Assembly (NCBI RefSeq): GCF_003987185.1
Contig: NZ_PIPS01000002.1
Location: 1 to 64,000 of the forward strand
Reading direction: 5' to 3'
Source of the DNA: Idiomarina aquatica
GTDB taxonomy: Bacteria; Pseudomonadota; Gammaproteobacteria; Enterobacterales; Alteromonadaceae
DNA: 64,000 bases
Shown one piece after another: positions 1 through 10,026 of this stretch. The notes beneath the pieces were generated by a model. That model saw only the letters and a program-made list of their open reading frames with translations. It made no database searches and had not been told where the DNA came from. Both the position numbers and the translations under genes were made by a program. The number at the start of each line of letters is the position of its first letter. The stretch's first letter is position 1.

Positions 1-65
1 CGTTTTAAACTTGAGCAACGTCGCCGTTGCGAGTAAAGTGTGGTAAAAATCAAACACCCGTTTAA

Positions 66-2102
<2,037 letters not shown>

Positions 2103-2103
2103 T

Positions 2104-2931
2104 ATGAGGATTGATCTGCATTGCCACAGTAATTACTCCGATGGCCAGTTGGCGGTGGATGAGCTTTTGCAGCGCGCCGTTGCCAACGACATTGATGTAC
2201 TGGCGATCACCGACCACGATACTGTCGACGGTAGCCTCGCGGCGGCGGATTATTTGCAGCGGCAGCCGTTACCGTTAACGCTAGTTGGCGGTGTCGAACT
2301 CAGTTGTCAATGGCATGCGTTCGAAATTCATATCGTCGGTTTAAACGTTGATTGTCATCACCCAGCGCTGCAACAGTTGTTGCAGCGCCAGCAACAGGCT
2401 CGCGAACAACGCTTTACGCAGATGCTGGAAAAACTCGAAAAACGGGGGGTGATGCTGACTCGTGAAGAGTGTCGGATAAGCGCAATGCCGACCCGCAAGC
2501 ACATTGCCGACGCGCTGGTCGAAAAGGGGGTGGTAGAGCGTCCGCAGCAAGCGTTTGACCGATACATTGGCAAGGGCAACAGCGCCTATGTAAAAGCACA
2601 ATGGTGTGACATTGAAACCGCTATTGCCGCTATCCACGCCGCGGGCGGTGACGCCGTTTTGGCACATCCGCATGCCTACAAACTATCGAATAAGTGGCTG
2701 CGCAAGCTGTGTCAGGAAGCCAAAAGTTGGGGGCTGGACGGCATCGAAGTCAGTATCAGTCAGCAACCGCTGGGACAGCGTAATGCACTGGCTGAATTTG
2801 CCACGGATTATCAGTTAAAAGCCTCACAGGGCTCGGATTTTCATCACCCCAATGGCTGGCGAGACCTCGGCAAAAACCTTTGTCTGCCGGAGCAGTGTGT
2901 GCCAATATGGAGTGAATGGTTGCCCACCTAA
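2104..2931 (+). CDS. rnm: RNase AM / 5'-3' nucleotidase, PHP domain (YciV/TrpH family)
   Basis: A 275-residue PHP-domain metal-dependent phosphoesterase. Family members (E. coli YciV, RNase AM) remove 3'-phosphoadenosine 5'-phosphate and trim 5' ends of rRNA precursors. The metal-binding set is visible: HCHSNYSDG at residues 5-13, ITDHDTVDG near 37-45, GVELS near 63, AHPH in the second half and GSDFHHPN near the C-terminus. The reading frame is open further upstream, into fadH, but the ATG at 2104 begins exactly where the family begins (MRIDLHCHS) and touches the fadH stop, so I use it. It is followed after 14 bases by yciO, the same pairing as yciV-yciO in E. coli. Confidence 0.93.
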   Translation: MRIDLHCHSNYSDGQLAVDELLQRAVANDIDVLAITDHDTVDGSLAAADYLQRQPLPLTLVGGVELSCQWHAFEIHIVGLNVDCHHPALQQLLQRQQQAREQRFTQMLEKLEKRGVMLTREECRISAMPTRKHIADALVEKGVVERPQQAFDRYIGKGNSAYVKAQWCDIETAIAAIHAAGGDAVLAHPHAYKLSNKWLRKLCQEAKSWGLDGIEVSISQQPLGQRNALAEFATDYQLKASQGSDFHHPNGWRDLGKNLCLPEQCVPIWSEWLPT

Positions 2932-2945
2932 GCTTGGAGGCGTAA

Positions 2946-3569
2946 ATGAGCCAATATTTTGAAATTCATCCTGATAATCCACAAAAACGATTAGTACAGC
3001 AGGCTGTCGATATTATTCGCCGTGGCGGGGTGCTGGTGTACCCCACCGATTCGGGGTATGCGATTGGCTGTCAACTGGGTAACAAGCAGGGTGTTGATCG
3101 CATCTGCCAGATACGTAATATCGATAAAGACCATAATTTTACGCTGATGTGTCGCGATTTGTCGGAACTGTCGATTTATGCTCGTGTCGACAACGATGCG
3201 TTCCGTTTGCTGAAAAACAACACGCCGGGGCCTTACACCTTTATTCTTAAAGGCACCAAAGAAGTACCGAAACGCTTGTTAAACCCCAAACGGAAAACCA
3301 TTGGTATCCGCGTGCCGACGAACCGCATTGCGCTGGCATTATTGGAAGAACTCAATGAACCGCTGATGTCGACCAGTTTGATCCTGGACGACAGTGAGTT
3401 AGCGGAAGCCGATCCGCATCAGATTCGAGCGCGGTTGGAAAAGCTGGTTGATTTGATCATTGACGGTGGTAATAAAGCCGAGCATCCCACCACGGTAGTG
3501 GATCTGTCTGAGGGGGCGCCGACCATCCGTCGTGAAGGCGCCGGTGACACCGAACCGTTCGACTTTTGA
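2946..3569 (+). CDS. yciO: YciO, Sua5/YciO/YrdC-family protein
   Basis: A 207-residue protein of the YrdC fold, whose relatives Sua5/TsaC make threonylcarbamoyl-AMP for the t6A modification of tRNA. YciO itself is the divergent paralogue, and its physiological role is less settled. Visible hallmarks are the YPTDSGYAIGC segment near residue 32 (the nucleotide-binding PTDT-like motif with S in place of T), the GPYTFIL segment near 96-102, the IGIRVP motif near 119-124, and a C-terminal TTVVDLS. A strong TTGGAGG ribosome site precedes the ATG. The stop TGA overlaps a possible TTG start of scpA, so these genes are packed into one transcription unit. Confidence 0.93.
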   Translation: MSQYFEIHPDNPQKRLVQQAVDIIRRGGVLVYPTDSGYAIGCQLGNKQGVDRICQIRNIDKDHNFTLMCRDLSELSIYARVDNDAFRLLKNNTPGPYTFILKGTKEVPKRLLNPKRKTIGIRVPTNRIALALLEELNEPLMSTSLILDDSELAEADPHQIRARLEKLVDLIIDGGNKAEHPTTVVDLSEGAPTIRREGAGDTEPFDF

Positions 3570-3580
3570 ACAACAACACC

Positions 3581-4393
3581 ATGCCGGAACAGCAGTCGTT
3601 ACCACTTGGATTTGTGCGCGGCGAGCCGGTCATTGAAAAACCGGAAGACCTCTACATCCCTCCGGATGCGCTGGAAGTGATTCTGGAAACGTTTTCCGGA
3701 CCGATGGATTTATTGCTGTATCTGATCCGACGGCAAAAACTGGATATTGTTGAGCTCCCGGTACTGACCATCACCCGACAGTATGTTGAATACGTCGAAA
3801 TGATGAAAGAGTTGAAACTGGAGTTGGCGGCCGATTACCTGGTGATGGCGGCAATGCTGGCGGAAATCAAAAGTCGACTGTTATTACCCAAGCCTCCGCA
3901 AGAGGATGAAGAAGAGGACGATCCGCGCGCCGAGCTGGTGCGGCGACTGCAAGAGTATGAGGCGATAAGACGTGGTGCGGAATTTATTGAGCAACAGCCG
4001 CAGATTGGTCGTGACAGTTGGTTAAGTGAGATAAAAACCGATGCCAAAGACTATGTAACAGTGCCACCACCGGAGGTGACGCTGGAGGATTTGACGCTGG
4101 CGTTCAGTCGGGTACTCAATACCATCAAGCTGCAGGCTCACCACCAAATCAAACGCGAACAGTTGTCCACCCGGGCCCGGATGAGTCAGGTCTTAGAGTT
4201 GCTACAACACAACCATTACGTCAGCTTCTCACGCTTATTCAAACGCAGTGAGGGTCGAGCGGGGGCTGTGGTTAGTTTTTTAGCAATTTTGGAACTTGTG
4301 AAGGAATCAATGATAGAATTGTCGCAAATGGAGCCAATGAGTGACATTCACATTCGCTTAAAACGCCAACATGATGAATTCGAATCAGCTTAA
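3581..4393 (+). CDS. scpA: Segregation and condensation protein A (kleisin)
   Basis: Kleisin subunit of the SMC condensin, bridging the two SMC heads and binding ScpB. The protein of about 270 residues carries the N-terminal ScpA helical domain with FSGPMDLLLYLI and RQKLDI, an acidic linker (PQEDEEEDDPRAELVRRL), and a C-terminal winged helix. The first ATG in frame is at 3581, giving MPEQQSLPLG. A TTG at 3566, overlapping the yciO stop, would add five residues. I prefer the ATG, but neither start has a strong ribosome site. Its 3' end overlaps scpB by 23 bases. The partner smc lies in the same window at 49548, so all three condensin subunits are present. Family call is secure. Confidence 0.94.
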   Translation: MPEQQSLPLGFVRGEPVIEKPEDLYIPPDALEVILETFSGPMDLLLYLIRRQKLDIVELPVLTITRQYVEYVEMMKELKLELAADYLVMAAMLAEIKSRLLLPKPPQEDEEEDDPRAELVRRLQEYEAIRRGAEFIEQQPQIGRDSWLSEIKTDAKDYVTVPPPEVTLEDLTLAFSRVLNTIKLQAHHQIKREQLSTRARMSQVLELLQHNHYVSFSRLFKRSEGRAGAVVSFLAILELVKESMIELSQMEPMSDIHIRLKRQHDEFESA

Positions 4394-4946
4394 ACAGTTA
4401 TTAGAAGCCGCGTTGTTTGCTCATCCGCAGCCATTATCGGCGGAACAATTGCGGCAATTGTTGCTGAATGGCAGCGAAACGTCATTGACGGCGGTAAAGA
4501 AAGCGTTGGATGAACTGCAACAAGACTATCAGGAACGTGGTGTGCAATTGGTGCAGGTGGCGTCCGGATATCGCTTCCAGACACGGGCGGAACTTGGGCA
4601 GCGGCTGGCGGGTTTGTGGCAGGAAAAACCACCACGTTATTCGCAAGCGTTATTGGAAACCTTGGCGCTGATCGTTTATCGGCAACCGATAACCCGTGGT
4701 GAAATTGAACAAGTTCGTGGTGTCAGTGTCAGCAGCAATATTATGAAAACGCTGCAGGAGCGAGGCTGGATTAAAGTGGTGGGAGTAAAAGAGGTGCCGG
4801 GACGCCCGCAACTTTATGCAACCACCAACGAATTTTTAGATGATTTTAATTTAAAAACTTTGGATGAATTGCCGGTGATTGATTCGCCGGATGAAAAACG
4901 TACCGCTGAGACAGCGACTAACGAGAGAGATTTCCTGAATGACTGA
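4371..4946 (+). CDS. scpB: Segregation and condensation protein B
   Basis: Dimeric winged-helix partner of ScpA in the SMC-ScpAB complex that organises and segregates the chromosome. The 191 residues include two winged-helix units. The conserved [20 protein letters not shown] core lies near residues 98-117, followed by [21 protein letters not shown]. The C-terminal tail after about residue 165 is polar and probably disordered. Two adjacent ATG codons (4371 and 4374) could start translation; both lie inside scpA, consistent with coupling. The end overlaps the rluB start by eight bases, the common scpA-scpB-rluB arrangement. Confidence 0.95.
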   Translation: MMNSNQLKQLLEAALFAHPQPLSAEQLRQLLLNGSETSLTAVKKALDELQQDYQERGVQLVQVASGYRFQTRAELGQRLAGLWQEKPPRYSQALLETLALIVYRQPITRGEIEQVRGVSVSSNIMKTLQERGWIKVVGVKEVPGRPQLYATTNEFLDDFNLKTLDELPVIDSPDEKRTAETATNERDFLND

Positions 4947-5811
4947 AAAGTTACAAAAAGTATTGGCACGTTCTGGCCACGGTTCACGGCGCGAAATTGA
5001 AGCAAAAATTTCGGCCGGACGCATTCGCGTTAACGGCAAAGTGGCGCGACTTGGCGAACGTATTGATGCCGATGCTCAGGTGCGGATTGATGGGCACGAA
5101 GTACAGATTAAGCCGGAAGAGGCCGTGATCTGTCGGGTGCTGATGTATCATAAGCCTGAGGGCGAACTGTGTACACGTAAAGATCCTGAAGGCCGCCCGA
5201 CGGTTTATGACCGGTTACCGAAAATGTCCGGCGCGCGCTGGGTGGCGGTTGGTCGCCTGGATGTTAATACGTCTGGCTTATTGTTGTTTACCACCGACGG
5301 TGAATTGGCCAACCGATTGATGCATCCAAGTCAGCAGATTGAGCGCGAGTATGCCGTGCGTATTTTTGGTGAAGTGGATGAGGCGATGTTGCAACGTCTG
5401 CGCAAAGGTGTGCAACTGGAAGACGGGCCGGCGAAATTTAATACCATCAAAGCGGCTGGCGGCGAAGGTATTAACCGTTGGTTCCACGTTACCTTAAGCG
5501 AGGGACGTAATCGTGAAGTCCGCCGGTTATGGGAATCTCAGGAAGTTCAGGTCAGTCGTCTGATCCGTGTTCGTTATGGCGACATTCCATTAGAATCGGG
5601 GCTCCCGCAGGGGGGCTGGACAGAGTTGTCGTTGGAGGAAGTTAACTATTTGCGCAAGCAAGTTAAACTGCCGGCTGAACAACGTTCATTTATTGATCCT
5701 CGCCACAAAGAATCGAAGCAGCGGCGATTTGGAAAAATTCGTAAAGCGACCGCGAAACGCAAACAACAGTTAAAACAACAGAAGCCACGCGCAAACAAGT
5801 CGAAAAAATAG
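4939..5811 (+). CDS. rluB: 23S rRNA pseudouridine(2605) synthase
   Basis: Converts a uridine near position 2605 of 23S rRNA to pseudouridine. The N-terminal S4 RNA-binding domain spans about residues 1-60 ([17 protein letters not shown]). The RsuA/RluB catalytic domain follows, with the [12 protein letters not shown] motif that holds the catalytic aspartate near residue 103, and the [11 protein letters not shown] motif near 190. A basic Lys/Arg/Gln tail from about residue 250 resembles the charged tails of other RluB proteins. The gene overlaps scpB and sits in the standard scpAB-rluB context. Distinction from the paralogue RluE/RluF rests on the S4 domain, the tail and the neighbourhood. Confidence 0.94.
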   Translation: MTEKLQKVLARSGHGSRREIEAKISAGRIRVNGKVARLGERIDADAQVRIDGHEVQIKPEEAVICRVLMYHKPEGELCTRKDPEGRPTVYDRLPKMSGARWVAVGRLDVNTSGLLLFTTDGELANRLMHPSQQIEREYAVRIFGEVDEAMLQRLRKGVQLEDGPAKFNTIKAAGGEGINRWFHVTLSEGRNREVRRLWESQEVQVSRLIRVRYGDIPLESGLPQGGWTELSLEEVNYLRKQVKLPAEQRSFIDPRHKESKQRRFGKIRKATAKRKQQLKQQKPRANKSKK

Positions 5812-5812
5812 T

Positions 5813-6817
5813 ATGCGCCATTGGTTTAAAGAGTATGCCGGCGAACAGCAACTGCTGCTCGCCGTACCTTTCCGTGATGATGTCTGGCGTGACCAGGCGA
5901 AACCTGCTCGACAAGCCCTGAGTAATCTGCGCGACAATCTGTCAGCGGTTATCGATGTCTGCTGTTTAACCCCTGAAACGGTGGCTTATGACGACATCTG
6001 GTTACGCGATACGCTGCCGTTATGGTTTATTGATGACACCCGCGACGATTGGCGCGGGCTGTTACCGCAATTTGACGGTTGGGGTGGCGTACAGTCGCAT
6101 ATTGAGCAGGATGCAAGGTTGTCAAAGCAGCTGTTTGGTGAGGTCGTGACCGGCACCGATTGGACGGGTGAGGGCGGCATGTTCAGCCATAACGGTGAAT
6201 GGCTATTGGTCGGTTTTACCAGTTTGTGCAAGCGCAATCCCGGCTATCCCGCCGCACAACTGAAACAGCGCATCGCAGAAGATTTTGCACCGTTGCGACC
6301 CGTTTTTATCGAAACCTGTCTCAGCGCTGATGAAACCTTTGGCCATATTGATAATCTGGCGTTGTTTATTAATGATACAACGTTAATCTACAGTGCTACT
6401 GACGACCCTGAACACCCGGATTATCCTGCCTGCCGGCTTGTCCAGCAACAGCTGGCGCTGTTACCCGATCATATTCGCCAAATTGCGCTGCCGCTGCCTT
6501 ACCCGCAATGGCCGACATCCCCTGAACGATCGGGACTGAAATCAGCAGCGGGGGTGATGAAACGTGACACATCCGTGGCGTTGTTGTGCAGTTACGTGAA
6601 CGTGATTGTGGTCGGTCATCATTTGGTATTGCCTCAGTACGGACTGGCTGAGGACGACATCGCGCTGAGCATACTGAAGTCAGCGCTGCCGGACTATCGG
6701 ATAATGACGGTGAATGCGCGCGAGTTTGTACTTGGCGGTGGCGGACTACACTGTATCAGTCACTCGCTACCGCGGCCGCTGGCGCAATCTTTAACCGTTG
6801 TCGACCATGCTCCTTAG
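5813..6817 (+). CDS. Agmatine deiminase / peptidyl-arginine deiminase family protein
   Basis: A 334-residue guanidino-group-modifying enzyme of the PAD_porph family. The best-known members hydrolyse agmatine to N-carbamoylputrescine and ammonia. The catalytic set of the fold is visible: WLRD near residue 63, EGGMF near 121, FGHIDN near 179, and GGGGLHCIS, with the nucleophile at Cys314 next to His313. It is a divergent member: the usual W-M-RDTGPT and GGGNIHC segments are altered to WLRDTLPLW and GGGGLHC, so the exact substrate (agmatine or another arginine derivative) is uncertain. It starts one base after the rluB stop. Its last 62 bases overlap the 3' end of the convergent diguanylate cyclase gene. 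Confidence 0.85.
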   Translation: MRHWFKEYAGEQQLLLAVPFRDDVWRDQAKPARQALSNLRDNLSAVIDVCCLTPETVAYDDIWLRDTLPLWFIDDTRDDWRGLLPQFDGWGGVQSHIEQDARLSKQLFGEVVTGTDWTGEGGMFSHNGEWLLVGFTSLCKRNPGYPAAQLKQRIAEDFAPLRPVFIETCLSADETFGHIDNLALFINDTTLIYSATDDPEHPDYPACRLVQQQLALLPDHIRQIALPLPYPQWPTSPERSGLKSAAGVMKRDTSVALLCSYVNVIVVGHHLVLPQYGLAEDDIALSILKSALPDYRIMTVNAREFVLGGGGLHCISHSLPRPLAQSLTVVDHAP

Positions 6818-8636
6818 CATCGTAAAGGACATCGTCAGCTCGCTTATATAAGGTCTCGAAGGTGTCCGATGCCGTGGCGGTTGCAAAGCCCATACTGAAG
6901 GTAATGCGGTAGCTTTCGGGCAAACCGCGGATGGGGTGCTCGTTGATGCGGTTGAGTAGACGGTTGAAAATCAGTTCCGCATCCTGTTCGGTTGCATCAT
7001 ACAGTACCAACAGCCACTCCTCACCGCCAAGACGGCCGAATTTATCCTGACTGCGTAAACAATCTTGAGTAACCTCAGCAAAACGTTGCAGCACTGCGTC
7101 GCCGACGTCATGGCCAAACGAGTCATTAATTTGTTTAAAGAAATCGAAATCGACAACCGCTAGAGCAAGTTGGTGCTGTCCGTGCGCGACCGCTTCCAGC
7201 CCGAGCTGACATTGCCGGACAATGGCACGACGGTTCGGTGCGCCGGTTAAATCATCTTTCAGTGCAAGCTCGGCATAACGGCGACGCGCCCGCATCTGTT
7301 GATAAAGAAAATAGCTGATCAGCAGAACGATGGCGGCACCGGAAAACAGTAGCCATAACATCAGATAATTGGAAGTCCGCTGCTCCTGTAATTGCAACTG
7401 TTGCAACTGATTCTCTTTTTGCAGTAGCTCATTGGTGGCTTCTTGCTCACGAATCTCCAGACGTACCATGATTTCCTGAATTTGCTTATTCTGCAGTGTC
7501 TGTTGGTGTTGCAACAGATAGTCGACGGATTGCTGATAGGCCGCCAGTGCCTGCTGATAGTCTTGCTGTTGCTGGAATAACCGTGATTGCAGTTCGTAAA
7601 GACGCTGTAACAGCTTGGTATCATTGAGCGTGTTGATTAATGACTGTGCCGCTTGCAGTGTCTGTTCGGCACTGATGATTTGTTGTTGCTCCAAATGAAT
7701 TTCACTTTTTGCGAGCCACGCCTGCGCCTCCATCGGGTGGGCTCCGGCCGCTTTAAAAACCGGGAGTGCACGTTCTATCAGTTGCAGCGCACGTTGCTCA
7801 TTACCTTGGGTATCTTCGATCTCCGCAAGTCGTTGTAGCGCATAAGCAATGCCCAATTGGTCGTCGATTTTGCGGCTCGACGCCAGCGCCTGATTAAAAT
7901 ACTGTCTGGCTTTCTGATAATCCGAGGTGAGCGAATAGGCCCGGCCAAGATTGTACTGAGCGACCGAAACATCCCAGTCACCAAGATGTTGCTGGGCAAT
8001 CGACAGGGTATCGTGCATGTGTTGCAAAGCGATATCGTACGCACCAATTTCAAGGTAGATGGCACCTATCAGCCCATGGAACTCCATTTGCAGACGGGGG
8101 AGATCGGAGTAGCGTTGTTGCTCCAATGCCTCGAGGATTTCAAGCGCGCGGGCGACATCACCGGACTCATGAAAAACCTGGGCTTGCAGTATTTCCGCTT
8201 CGATAATGAGATTACTGTTGTCGGCATCTTTTGCGGCTTCGATGGCATAAATGGCACTGCTGGCGGCGCGTTTAAGCATACCGCGCTGGATAAAATACCA
8301 ACCTTGATTAATCCGTAGCAGTGATGTTGCGGTAGGGTAATCGGCCAGTTTGGCGAAGCGCAGCCCTTCTTCAATGGCATCCTGGACATGATCTTCGTCA
8401 CCGGAATAGCGCAGCGCCTCTACCCTAATTGCGTAAGCGAGGGCGAGGTCTCTGAATTGACGTTCACGATCGTATGTTTGAATCCATTCCTGTGTGGTAT
8501 TGAGCCAGCGTTGCGGATGATTGCTGGCGTCAACCCGCCATTTCTGCCAGGGTTCGGCGGCGCTGCCGGCAACGCTGAAGGCCATTGCAACGAATGCTAA
8601 AACATACAATGCGATAAAGCGTGGTATTGACGTCAC
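6756..8636 (-). CDS. Exported TPR-repeat GGDEF diguanylate cyclase
   Basis: Predicted membrane-bound diguanylate cyclase of 626 residues that makes cyclic di-GMP from GTP in response to a periplasmic signal. A signal peptide or N-terminal membrane anchor covers residues 1-27. Helical TPR-like repeats follow to about residue 360 and a glutamine-rich coiled coil to about 420. One membrane helix lies near 425-445, then a cytoplasmic GGDEF domain. The active-site motif is GGEEW at 537-541, a variant of GGEEF. An RSQD inhibitory site at 528-531 sits exactly five residues upstream, so product inhibition is likely. Translation appears to begin at a GTG without a clear ribosome site; later in-frame starts would destroy the signal peptide. 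The 3' end overlaps the convergent deiminase gene. Confidence 0.9.
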   Translation of the reverse strand: MTSIPRFIALYVLAFVAMAFSVAGSAAEPWQKWRVDASNHPQRWLNTTQEWIQTYDRERQFRDLALAYAIRVEALRYSGDEDHVQDAIEEGLRFAKLADYPTATSLLRINQGWYFIQRGMLKRAASSAIYAIEAAKDADNSNLIIEAEILQAQVFHESGDVARALEILEALEQQRYSDLPRLQMEFHGLIGAIYLEIGAYDIALQHMHDTLSIAQQHLGDWDVSVAQYNLGRAYSLTSDYQKARQYFNQALASSRKIDDQLGIAYALQRLAEIEDTQGNEQRALQLIERALPVFKAAGAHPMEAQAWLAKSEIHLEQQQIISAEQTLQAAQSLINTLNDTKLLQRLYELQSRLFQQQQDYQQALAAYQQSVDYLLQHQQTLQNKQIQEIMVRLEIREQEATNELLQKENQLQQLQLQEQRTSNYLMLWLLFSGAAIVLLISYFLYQQMRARRRYAELALKDDLTGAPNRRAIVRQCQLGLEAVAHGQHQLALAVVDFDFFKQINDSFGHDVGDAVLQRFAEVTQDCLRSQDKFGRLGGEEWLLVLYDATEQDAELIFNRLLNRINEHPIRGLPESYRITFSMGFATATASDTFETLYKRADDVLYDAKEHGRQRLKIAPAAAVASD

Positions 8637-8696
8637 GGAGTCGTTGGCAGATGATTTGTTAACAAATTGTAGTACAGCGGCATACGCTTGTCCCGC

Positions 8697-9425
8697 TTAG
8701 TTTGTGTTTTTAATGGAAAATATGACATTCAGTCGTGCTTCAATCTGTTGTTCGCCGGGCAATGAGGGAGACTTTGAGCGAGTATCAAGCTCCGCCATTT
8801 GCATCATGATTGGCTGCGACATCGACTGTTCTTCGATGCGTAGGACACCGTCGATAATGACGCCGGCCGTATCAGCAATAAAGGTGGCTTTTTGACGGGC
8901 ATTCTTAAAGGCCTGTTGCAGCGCTTGTTGATACAGTTGTTGTTGATTAGATACCTCAAACTGTACCTGACCAACACGGGTCACCCCCTGTGCCAGTGCT
9001 AAATCAATGATTTGGTCATAGAGCTCCAGTGACGGTAGCGTAACTTCCAGTGACCGCATCACGACAAAACCGCTTTGTTCACGCTTACCATCGCCGGAGG
9101 TATCGTACTGCGGATAAACATTCAACTGGTAGGAACGAATGTTGCGATCCGGTATGTCACGTTGACGCAAGTCATCAATCAGCGCAGTGGTGTATTGGTC
9201 GACTTGTGTCTTTAACGAGCTGAGTTTATTGCCGCGTTGTTCGATGGTGAAGGTCAGTGACGCCTGGTCAGGTACCGCACTGACACTGGCGGAACCGGAT
9301 ACTCGCAGGCCGTGGGTGTTGTCGCTCGCAGAATATGACTGCGCGAAGGAAGTAAAAGAAATGAGCAACGCCAGACAAACTGTTAATATCAGGGTTGGTT
9401 TCCAAAATGGATCGGAGTGTTTCAT
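8697..9425 (-). CDS. Exported SIMPL-domain (DUF541) protein
   Basis: A 242-residue SIMPL/DUF541 protein with an N-terminal signal peptide (residues about 1-25, ending in FAQS). It contains the family's repeated beta-alpha pattern, including RVSGSASVSAVPDQA at the start of the mature domain and FKNARQKATFIAD in the second half. Bacterial SIMPL proteins are periplasmic or outer-membrane-associated; a few are linked to oxidative stress (E. coli YggE), and most are uncharacterised. The ATG at 9425 is preceded by an AGAGAGG site at five bases, so it is preferred over a GTG two codons upstream. It lies just upstream of the diguanylate cyclase on the same strand. It is divergent from recX with about 40 bases between the starts. 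Confidence 0.88.
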   Translation of the reverse strand: MKHSDPFWKPTLILTVCLALLISFTSFAQSYSASDNTHGLRVSGSASVSAVPDQASLTFTIEQRGNKLSSLKTQVDQYTTALIDDLRQRDIPDRNIRSYQLNVYPQYDTSGDGKREQSGFVVMRSLEVTLPSLELYDQIIDLALAQGVTRVGQVQFEVSNQQQLYQQALQQAFKNARQKATFIADTAGVIIDGVLRIEEQSMSQPIMMQMAELDTRSKSPSLPGEQQIEARLNVIFSIKNTN

Positions 9426-9467
9426 TATCACCTCTCTTCTTTTAATTTAATCAGTTGGAGTCCCGCT

Positions 9468-9956
9468 ATGGATGAAAGTTCCTCAGCAAGCGATAAAACC
9501 GTATCGGATGATACTCAAGCACTGAAAGACAGCGCTTTTCGGCTACTGACCCGGCGCGAGCACAGCCGTTTTGAATTGCGTCAGAAGTTGGTTAAAAAAG
9601 GCTGGTCAAGCGCAGCGGTTGCAGAGCTGCTTGACTGGTTAAAGGCTGAGGGGTGGCAGAGCGATGAACGATTTGCGGAGAGCTTTGTTCGCGACAAACT
9701 TATGCAGGGCCAAGGACGATTAAAAATCGTGGCGCAGGCCACACAACAGCGCGGTATTGCGCGCGAACTGGTTGAGGCAGTTCTGGAACAGCAACAGCCG
9801 GACTGGCGCAGTCGTTGCCGCGCCGCGCACCAGAAAAAATTTGGTGACTCGGCACCGGAGGATCGCAAACAGTGGGCAAAGCGCGTGCGCTACTTGCAGC
9901 AAAAAGGCTTCAATGGCGATGAGATTTTCGCCGTACTCGGCGAACTCGAACGCTAG
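9468..9956 (+). CDS. recX: Regulatory protein RecX
   Basis: RecX binds RecA filaments and limits RecA activity. The 162-residue protein is made of helical repeats as in the family: FRLLTRREHSRFELRQKL near residues 24-41, WLKAEGWQSDERFAESFVRDK near 55-75, and the C-terminal RVRYLQQKGFNGDEIFAVL. The frame is open upstream, but the ATG at 9468 has a TTGGAG site eight bases ahead and gives the normal family length. Many gammaproteobacteria have recA immediately before recX; here an unrelated SIMPL gene lies upstream on the opposite strand, while alaS and csrA keep their usual places downstream. Confidence 0.93.
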   Translation: MDESSSASDKTVSDDTQALKDSAFRLLTRREHSRFELRQKLVKKGWSSAAVAELLDWLKAEGWQSDERFAESFVRDKLMQGQGRLKIVAQATQQRGIARELVEAVLEQQQPDWRSRCRAAHQKKFGDSAPEDRKQWAKRVRYLQQKGFNGDEIFAVLGELER

Positions 9957-10026
9957 GCGAGGCTTTCGCTTCGTGATAATCTAGACAGTCAAATTCGGTT
10001 CAGGCAGAAGTTCAATAGGATGTTAA

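Noticed and set aside
7857-8318. 153-codon plus-strand frame opposite the TPR region of the diguanylate cyclase
   Set aside because: The minus-strand gene is continuous with signal peptide, TPR and GGDEF; the antisense frame resembles nothing and has no ribosome site.
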